64,000 bases of DNA from positions 505,876 to 569,875 of the forward strand of contig NZ_SLXL01000001.1 in the NCBI RefSeq assembly GCF_004345735.1. The letters are read 5' to 3'. The notes below the pieces were generated by a model. The model was given only the letters and a program-made list of their open reading frames with translations, searched no databases and was not told the origin of the DNA. Within the stretch, counting starts at the first letter, position 1, and each line of letters starts with the position of its first letter. This document shows, piece by piece, positions 58,639 through 64,000 of this stretch. Source of the DNA: Rhodovulum adriaticum (GTDB taxonomy: Bacteria; Pseudomonadota; Alphaproteobacteria; Rhodobacterales; Rhodobacteraceae). A program made the translations under genes and the position numbers.

Positions 58639-60120
58639 ATGAGAGATGCCATGACCCTGAATGCCGACATTGCCCCGCCTGCCCCGCTGCGTGGGGTCCG
58701 GTTTCCCCGCGTCCTGCGGACCCGCTTGCGTGATATCAAGGCACTGCGGTTGCTGCGCGGCGGGCGAATTAGCGATCCGGGGCGGCTGCCCCGCTATGCG
58801 GGGGTCTTTCTGCTGGCCGGTGCCGCGATCTGGGCGCCGATCCTCAGTTACCTGGAAACTGCGCCGCTGCGCTACACCTCGGGGCTGTCGCTGATCCTGC
58901 CCGGATCGGGGGCCAGCGCGTCGGTCAATCTGGACCGGATCGGGCAGGCGTCGTCCTACGCCAATTCGCCGTTTTCCAGCCCCTCGGTCAGCCCGACAGA
59001 GACCTACAAGCGCCTGCTTGCCGCCGACCGCATCCTGGGGGCCGCAGCCGGCAGCATGGACATGCCCAAGACCGATTTCGGCAAGCCCCGCATCGAACTG
59101 GTCGATCAGACCGGGCTGATCCATGTCCAGATGACCGGCAATTCGCCTGCCGATGCGCAAGCACGGGCTGATGCTTTGCTGGCGGCCTTCTTTACCGAGA
59201 TTGACGCCCTGCGAAACGACGAACAGGCCGTGCGCGAGGATGGCGGGCGCAGCGCCCTGGAGGATTACCGCGCCTCGGTCGCGGCCACGCGCGAGGAAAT
59301 CGCCCGGCTGCAACGCGAAACCGGCCTGATCAACGCCGCGCAGTATCAAACGTTGGTGGGCGAGGCCGACGGGCTGCGCGCCGACCTGGCGGCGCTGGAA
59401 CAGGCGTTGGTCGAGAAATCGCGCGCGGTCGAGGTGCTGCGCGCGACACTGGGCATCGACGCGGCAGGGGCTGCGGCGACGCTGAAACTGCACGCGGATG
59501 CCGAATTCAACGCCATCATCGCCGAAATGGCCGCCCATGCCGGCGCGCTGGCCGAGGCCGAGGGCAAATACGGCCCGAACCATCCCGCCCTGCGTGCCGC
59601 ACATAGCGATCATCAAGCCACGAAGCGAAAGGCGCAGCAGCGCGCCGCCGCGATTACAGGTCTGAACCTGGTTCAGGTTCAGATGCTTGACCTGTCGCCC
59701 GCCGGCGGGCGGGTTGAACTGCTGGCCCAGCTGGTGCGCGAGGAAAGCGCACGCGCCGGGCTGGCCGCCGAGGTGGACAGCGCCCGCGCTCGGCTGGCCA
59801 GGGCGGATGCGCGGGTGCTGGACCTGATCGGCCCGGCTGCCCGGCTGGAGGATCTGGAACGCGATTTCGCCGTGGCAGAGGCGGTCTTTGCCTCGGCCAT
59901 GGCGCGCAGCCAGACCTCCAAGGTGGATCTTTATGCCTCCTATCCGCTGGTGCAGGTGCTGGAAAACCCCTCGCTGCCCGATGCGCCGTCTTCGCCGCGC
60001 AAGAAGCTGGCGATTGCCGCGGGCGTGGCGGCCACCTTTATGGTGCTGATCGGGCTGGCGATGGGCTGGCTGCGCCGCCCGCTGATCGACCGGCTGCTGC
60101 ACACCGGGGATCAGGGGTGA
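58639..60120 (+). CDS. Wzz/GumC-like chain-length determinant protein
   Basis: The 493-residue protein has a first membrane segment at about residues 55-75 (AGVFLLAGAAIWAPILSYL), a periplasmic Wzz region with long coiled coils (LEDYRASVAATREEIARLQRE, EAEGKYGPNHPALRAAHSDH) and a second membrane helix near the end (LAIAAGVAATFMVLIGLAMGW). There is no cytoplasmic tyrosine kinase. Such polysaccharide co-polymerases set chain length in Wzx/Wzy export. Starts at 58639 and 58651 are both possible. The stop overlaps the next start (GTGA). Confidence 0.88.
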   Translation: MRDAMTLNADIAPPAPLRGVRFPRVLRTRLRDIKALRLLRGGRISDPGRLPRYAGVFLLAGAAIWAPILSYLETAPLRYTSGLSLILPGSGASASVNLDRIGQASSYANSPFSSPSVSPTETYKRLLAADRILGAAAGSMDMPKTDFGKPRIELVDQTGLIHVQMTGNSPADAQARADALLAAFFTEIDALRNDEQAVREDGGRSALEDYRASVAATREEIARLQRETGLINAAQYQTLVGEADGLRADLAALEQALVEKSRAVEVLRATLGIDAAGAAATLKLHADAEFNAIIAEMAAHAGALAEAEGKYGPNHPALRAAHSDHQATKRKAQQRAAAITGLNLVQVQMLDLSPAGGRVELLAQLVREESARAGLAAEVDSARARLARADARVLDLIGPAARLEDLERDFAVAEAVFASAMARSQTSKVDLYASYPLVQVLENPSLPDAPSSPRKKLAIAAGVAATFMVLIGLAMGWLRRPLIDRLLHTGDQG

Positions 60121-61424
60121 TCCGCCCCGCCCCCCTGCGTGCGCAGAACCCGGCCGAGGCGCTGGTGCTGCGCACCCTTGCCTGGACGTGGCCGTTCTAT
60201 TTCCTGGGCGCGCTTTACGTGGTCGGGCCGGTCCTGGCCTGGCTGTTGGGCGGGCTGGCGGCGCTGTCGCTGTATCTGGGGCCCGCGATCCGGGCCGATC
60301 TGCGGGCGACCGGCCCGGTGCCGCCGGTCGTCTGGGGATGGTTTGCAGGCATGGCGCTGATGCTGGTCGCACTCTGGGCCGGGCATGTGAACTGGGATAT
60401 GGGCCTGAAACAGACGATCAAGTCATCGATCGGCTGGGCCAAGGGCTGGGCGCTGATGGCGCTGTTCCCGCTGGCGGGCGCCGTGCTGCCGATCCGGCGC
60501 GAGGTTCTGATCCGTGGCCAGTGCATCGTCGGCCTGTGGACGCTGGCGCTGATACCGATCCTGGCGGCCGCCCCCTATCTGGGCCTGCCCGAACGCATCT
60601 TTACCTCGCCGCTGAAGGCCGTGGGCGGGCCGGGGCCGGAATATTTCAGCGTCTATTTCTTTACCTTCGATCCGTCGTCCTGGACGCCGCGCTGGCAGTT
60701 CTACGCGCCCTGGTCGCCCTTTGCCGCGCTGCTGGGCGTGGTGATGGTGCTGTTCGCGCTAGAGGAAAAGGACAACCGCTGGCGCGCGGCGGGGATCGCG
60801 GCGGGCACGCTGATGATCCTGATGTCGAAATCGCGCATGGGGCTGGTGGGGCTGGTGGCCTGCACGATCGGGCCGCGCATGATGCCGCTGATCCTGCGCG
60901 GCTGGGCCTGGCAGGTGGTCGCGGCGCTGACGGCGGCGCTGGCGGCCCTTGGCCCTGCGCTGATCCGGCTGGTGTCCGACGGCGTTGCCGCCTTCAAGGG
61001 CGCGCGGGCCGACAGTACGCGGGTGCGCGCCACCTTGCAGCGGATCGCCGGCGAACGCTGGGAAAACGAGGCCTTCTGGTTCGGCCATGGCCGTGTCGCG
61101 CCGGGGCCGCATCTGGTGGAATACATGCCCATCGGCAGCCACCACACCTGGTGGGGGCTGTTGTTCGTCAAGGGGCTGATCGGGTTTCTGGCGCTGCTGG
61201 TGCCGCTGGTCTGGCAGACGGGACTGGCCCTGATCGATGCTGCGCGCGGCCCGCGCGGGCGGCTGCCGCTGGGGATCGTGATGACGCTGGTCCTGTTGTC
61301 GATGGGCGAGAATATCGAGATCGAGGCCTACATGATGTGGCCCGGCCTGATCATTCTGGGCCTGCATGCACGCGAACTGGCCGATGAGCGCCGGGCGCCG
61401 GTCCCCCAGGGCGTCACGGCCTGA
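60117..61424 (+). CDS. O-antigen ligase/polymerase-like membrane protein
   Basis: The 435-residue protein (GTG start) has about 10-12 hydrophobic segments and a large extracytoplasmic loop containing WENEAFWFGHGRVAPG and IGSHHTWWGLLFVKGLIG, the position of the conserved His/Arg region of the WaaL/Wzy family. It would polymerise or ligate repeat units in the inner membrane. Coupling to the Wzz-like gene supports the role of polymerase. Confidence 0.85.
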   Translation: MIRPAPLRAQNPAEALVLRTLAWTWPFYFLGALYVVGPVLAWLLGGLAALSLYLGPAIRADLRATGPVPPVVWGWFAGMALMLVALWAGHVNWDMGLKQTIKSSIGWAKGWALMALFPLAGAVLPIRREVLIRGQCIVGLWTLALIPILAAAPYLGLPERIFTSPLKAVGGPGPEYFSVYFFTFDPSSWTPRWQFYAPWSPFAALLGVVMVLFALEEKDNRWRAAGIAAGTLMILMSKSRMGLVGLVACTIGPRMMPLILRGWAWQVVAALTAALAALGPALIRLVSDGVAAFKGARADSTRVRATLQRIAGERWENEAFWFGHGRVAPGPHLVEYMPIGSHHTWWGLLFVKGLIGFLALLVPLVWQTGLALIDAARGPRGRLPLGIVMTLVLLSMGENIEIEAYMMWPGLIILGLHARELADERRAPVPQGVTA

Positions 61425-61570
61425 CAGGCCGCGTTTCCGGCCCGCCGCCACATCAACGGTCAAACCCTGTCCCGCCATGCCGGTCGTGCGTTGAGCTGCC
61501 CGGCCCGGCCGCACCGCCACACGCCCCAACCCCCCCCGTTGCCCGGCAGACCAGCCCCACGCCCAATACA

Positions 61571-61598
61571 AAAAGGCGCGCCCGCAGGCGCGCCTTTT
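61571..61598. terminator. Bidirectional rho-independent terminator
   Basis: AAAAGGCGCGCC and GGCGCGCCTTTT are exact complements around CGCA, giving a stem with A-run and T-run on either side. It lies between the converging ligase-like gene and the glycosyltransferase gene ending at 61620. Confidence 0.92.
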
Positions 61599-61619
61599 CC
61601 GGTGCTTTTCTTGTTGGGC

Positions 61620-62657
61620 TCAGGCGGCCTGTGCCAGATCCCGCTGCTGCGCCGCGTCCCCGCCAGAAACAAGCGCTGTCACCAGCGCCGACCAGCTTTC
61701 GGCGAACCGGGCCTCGGCCCGGGCCGCATCGGCGCGCGCCTCCGCGACCGCGATGCGCACCGGGGCGTCGGCATCGGTCAGGTTTCGCAGCGCCTCGGCC
61801 CAGGCATCGACGCCCTGCCCGGAAACCGCCGTGGCACCGGCAGCCGCGTGATCGGCAAGGCCATCCACCCGCGCGGTCAGCAGCGGGCGGCCTGCCGCGC
61901 GGGCCTCCAGCGAGACCAGGCCGTAGGCCTCCCAGCGTGAGGGCATGGCGACCGCCTCAACCCCGGCCATGGCTGCGGCGGGATCGGGCGCGAACCCGGC
62001 AAAGGTGATCCGGGGATCGCCCGCGGCCAGATCCTGCAGCGCGGCGCGCTCGGGGCCGTCGCCGATCAGGCGCAGGCGCAGGGCCGGGTTTTCCACCTTG
62101 CGGAAGGCCGCGATCAGGATGTCGAACCCCTTTTGCCGGTCGAACCGACCGATCGCGCCGATCACCTGCGGCGGGTGATAGACCGGGCGCAGCGCGGTGA
62201 AAGCCCCCAGCCCGACCGCCGGCGAAATCACCGTCAGTGCATCGGCAGACACCAGCCCGCGCCGCGTCATCCAGTCGGCCTGTCCCGCGCTGACCGCCAC
62301 CACGCTGTCGAACAGGGAATAGGCCGTGCGCAACAGGGTAAAGAACCGCCCCTTGCGCGGCACGTTCAGGGCGGTGAAGCCCTCTGTATAGCTGTGTTCC
62401 ACATGGACCAGCGGCAGGCCCGGATGGCGGGCGCGCAGGGTCATCAGCGCCGGCAGGTTGCGCCAGTTCACCGACAGGTGGGACACGATCATGTCGGCGC
62501 CCTCGCGCCGCGCGCCGATCCGGCTGCGCGATACGACCTCGACCCGGTGGCGGGCAAACCGGGCAAAGTCCGGTGCGGTTTCGATATGGGACAGCATCCG
62601 CATCACGCCCCCGGCAGAGGCGTCGTCGACAAGGTGAAGGATGGTCGGCAGGGTCAT
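61620..62657 (-). CDS. Glycosyltransferase family 4 protein
   Basis: The 345-residue GT-B enzyme has an N-terminal domain with LHLVDDASAGGVMRML and VHVEHSYTEGFTALN, and a C-terminal nucleotide-sugar domain with IGAIGRFDRQKGFDILIAAFRKV, LRLIGDGPERAAL and the EAVAMPSRWEAYGLVSLEARAAGRPLL signature (EX7E). It adds a sugar during repeat-unit assembly on the cytoplasmic face; donor and acceptor are unknown. Confidence 0.92.
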   Translation of the reverse strand: MTLPTILHLVDDASAGGVMRMLSHIETAPDFARFARHRVEVVSRSRIGARREGADMIVSHLSVNWRNLPALMTLRARHPGLPLVHVEHSYTEGFTALNVPRKGRFFTLLRTAYSLFDSVVAVSAGQADWMTRRGLVSADALTVISPAVGLGAFTALRPVYHPPQVIGAIGRFDRQKGFDILIAAFRKVENPALRLRLIGDGPERAALQDLAAGDPRITFAGFAPDPAAAMAGVEAVAMPSRWEAYGLVSLEARAAGRPLLTARVDGLADHAAAGATAVSGQGVDAWAEALRNLTDADAPVRIAVAEARADAARAEARFAESWSALVTALVSGGDAAQQRDLAQAA

Positions 62658-62800
62658 GTCTAGGGCTCCTTGACGGGTGGGTGTTCGATGGGCCGGCGGT
62701 CCGGGTATTTACGGGGGGCGCGGCCCTGAAAGGATTAGCCGGTCCCCGTCCCGATCGCCTGCCCGCCGACGGACAGGCGCACGGCCAGGAGGGGCAGCGC

Positions 62801-62818
62801 CCTATCCCTTGGGATAGG
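62801..62818. promoter_or_regulatory. Perfect CCTATCCC/GGGATAGG palindrome
   Basis: An 8-2-8 perfect palindrome overlaps the stop codon of the family 2 glycosyltransferase and lies 144 bp upstream of the family 4 gene on the same strand. There is no T-run on the minus strand, so it may be an operator or a structured 3' end. Confidence 0.5.
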
Positions 62819-63788
62819 AAAGGCGCCTCTGCGTGGCGATCCGGCCCAGGCGTGCCGCGCCCGGAAGGGTCAGCGCGGCGGCGGCTGCGCAGGTGGTCAG
62901 GGTCTTGGCCGGTTCCTCGGCCAGCGGACGGCGGGAGCAGGCCAGCGCGCGCAGCACCAGATCGCGGGCGCGCGGGCCGTCCCCGTCGCTGACCGCGCGG
63001 CGGGCCAGATAGCGCAACTGATAGGCGCGCGCGGCCGGGGCATGTGCCGCGAAAAACGCCGGGTTCAGCGGGGCCAGCTTTTCCACCATGCGTTCCCACG
63101 CCGCCAGCTGGCGGCCGGTATTGGCCGACAGCCCCCCGCCATTCACCCGGTAAAGCGTCAGCGCACCGGGGATGCCCTCGACCTCCCAATCGGTGGTCAG
63201 GGCCAGGCGCAGCCACATCTCGATATCCTCGGACTGGCGAAAGGTTTCGTCGAACCACCAGTCGCGCTGCGTTTCCCCGGCGGGGCGATAGGCCACCCGG
63301 TCCAGCATCGCCCGGCGCAGCACGGGGGCAGAGCCGTTACCGATGGGGTTGCGCCTGAACAGATGGGCGGCATCGACGCCGCGCAGCCGAGGGCGCTGGA
63401 ATACGCCCAGGGGGCGGCTGGCCGCGTCGATGAATTCGGACCCGGAATAGCTGATCCCGACCTCGGGTCGGGCATCCAGATGCGCGATATGGGCGGCCAG
63501 CTTGCCCGGGCGCCACAGATCGTCGCCGTCGCACAGGCCGATATAGGCGCCGCGCGCGGCCGCGATGCCGGTGTTGCGTGCCCCCGCCAGCCCGCGATTT
63601 TCCTGCGATATCAGGCGAATGCGCGGGTCGGACAGGCGCTGGACGATCTCGGCGGTGGCATCGGTGGACCCGTCATCGACTACGACGATCTCGAAATCCT
63701 GTGCGGTCTGGGCCAGCAGCGAGCTCAGCGTTTCGGGCAGCGTTTCGGCGACGTTATAGGCGGGTACGACGATCGAGGCTTTGGGCAT
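62802..63788 (-). CDS. Glycosyltransferase family 2 protein
   Basis: The 328-residue GT-A enzyme starts MPKASIVVPAYNVAETLPETL and has EIVVVDDGSTDATAEIV, NRGLAGARNTGIAAARG, the DXD-type metal site in LCDGDDLW and a later EDIEMWLRLAL. The start at 63788 follows GGAGAC. The C-terminal helical part resembles the fragment at the window edge, so the two neighbours may be related enzymes. It acts in the polysaccharide pathway; the sugar is unknown. Confidence 0.93.
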   Translation of the reverse strand: MPKASIVVPAYNVAETLPETLSSLLAQTAQDFEIVVVDDGSTDATAEIVQRLSDPRIRLISQENRGLAGARNTGIAAARGAYIGLCDGDDLWRPGKLAAHIAHLDARPEVGISYSGSEFIDAASRPLGVFQRPRLRGVDAAHLFRRNPIGNGSAPVLRRAMLDRVAYRPAGETQRDWWFDETFRQSEDIEMWLRLALTTDWEVEGIPGALTLYRVNGGGLSANTGRQLAAWERMVEKLAPLNPAFFAAHAPAARAYQLRYLARRAVSDGDGPRARDLVLRALACSRRPLAEEPAKTLTTCAAAAALTLPGAARLGRIATQRRLSYPKG

Positions 63789-63808
63789 CGTTTGTCTCCT
63801 GTAAGGGG

Positions 63809-64000
63809 TCAACGGGCGAACAGCGCGCCGGACAGGCGGCGCGGCAGGATCGGGGTGGCAAGTGCGGCCAGCGCGGTCAGCCCGCCCCGGCGCGGGTCGG
63901 ACAGGAAACCGGCGGGGCTGGCGCGCAGCCCGGCCAGCGTCAGCCGCAGCGCCACCAGCCGCCCGGCCTGCAGCCGCAGCGCGCGGCGCGCGAGATAGCG
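63809..64000 (-). CDS. C-terminus of a further polysaccharide gene, probably a glycosyltransferase (5' part outside window)
   Basis: The last 63 residues read RYLARRALRLQAGRLVALRL, then SDPRRGGLTALAALATPILP and end RRLSGALFAR. The RYLARRA segment matches the same stretch in the family 2 enzyme downstream, which suggests a paralogous glycosyltransferase. The start lies beyond the window. Confidence 0.65.
   Translation of the reverse strand, partial: RYLARRALRLQAGRLVALRLTLAGLRASPAGFLSDPRRGGLTALAALATPILPRRLSGALFAR

Overview
The window is high-GC DNA from an alphaproteobacterium, most likely a member of the Rhodobacteraceae (Paracoccus/Rhodobacter/roseobacter type). The clues are the hemD - mitofilin - hemY-like gene order beside tsaD/gpsA, the NarR-like regulator beside narK, NnrS/NnrU proteins, and dense overlapping gene ends. 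I cannot name the species.

Bases 1-6034 are ordinary core chromosome: an EVE-domain protein, YciI, gpsA and tsaD on the minus strand, and hemD, a Mic60/mitofilin-like gene and a hemY-like gene on the plus strand. A tRNA-Thr(CGU) gene (6091-6166) follows. Its 3' end and terminator recur, diverged, at 50555-50635, about 105 bp upstream of a tyrosine-recombinase integrase gene (48960-50423, minus). I read 6151 to about 50635 as a genomic island of about 44 kb integrated in the tRNA gene. Further repeats at both ends (a 19-bp integrase-start stub, a 66-bp repeat and a small gene) suggest more than one round of integration.

The island is a mosaic. It holds (i) decayed DNA and an XRE/ImmA-IrrE pair with three small genes (6.4-9.1 kb); (ii) a sulfur-related cluster with an ArsR-rhodanese regulator and its palindromic operator, a desaturase-like membrane protein, DsrE, a periplasmic rhodanese, a broken cysteine desulfurase and a methyltransferase (10.5-14.7 kb); (iii) a scrapyard of truncated genes including an IS21 end (14.7-15.5 kb); (iv) a nitrate-respiration module: nnrS, nsrR, nnrU, mobA, a narR-like regulator, narK1, narK2, narGHJI, a parvulin isomerase, a hemerythrin protein, carbonic anhydrase, moeA and a DUF2478 gene, with NsrR-like and FNR-type sites (15.7-33.6 kb); (v) a TetR-controlled RND efflux pair (33.7-38.8 kb); (vi) a dead IS3 transposase fragment; (vii) a compact five-gene cluster with two large divergent tyrosine recombinases and three companions (40.46-47.51 kb), the best candidate for a poorly described mobile system; and (viii) small genes and the integrase.

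Right of the island (50.8-64 kb) the core chromosome resumes with a globin, a FIST-domain sensor and a large hybrid histidine kinase whose second module looks like a cysteine-containing LOV domain. An exopolysaccharide locus follows: galU, a fused WecG-type glycosyltransferase/sugar transferase, a LuxR-type response regulator, a Wzz/GumC-like protein, an O-antigen-ligase-like protein and three glycosyltransferases, the last cut by the window edge. A CCTATCC/GGATAGG dyad recurs between genes in this part and may be a shared regulatory site.
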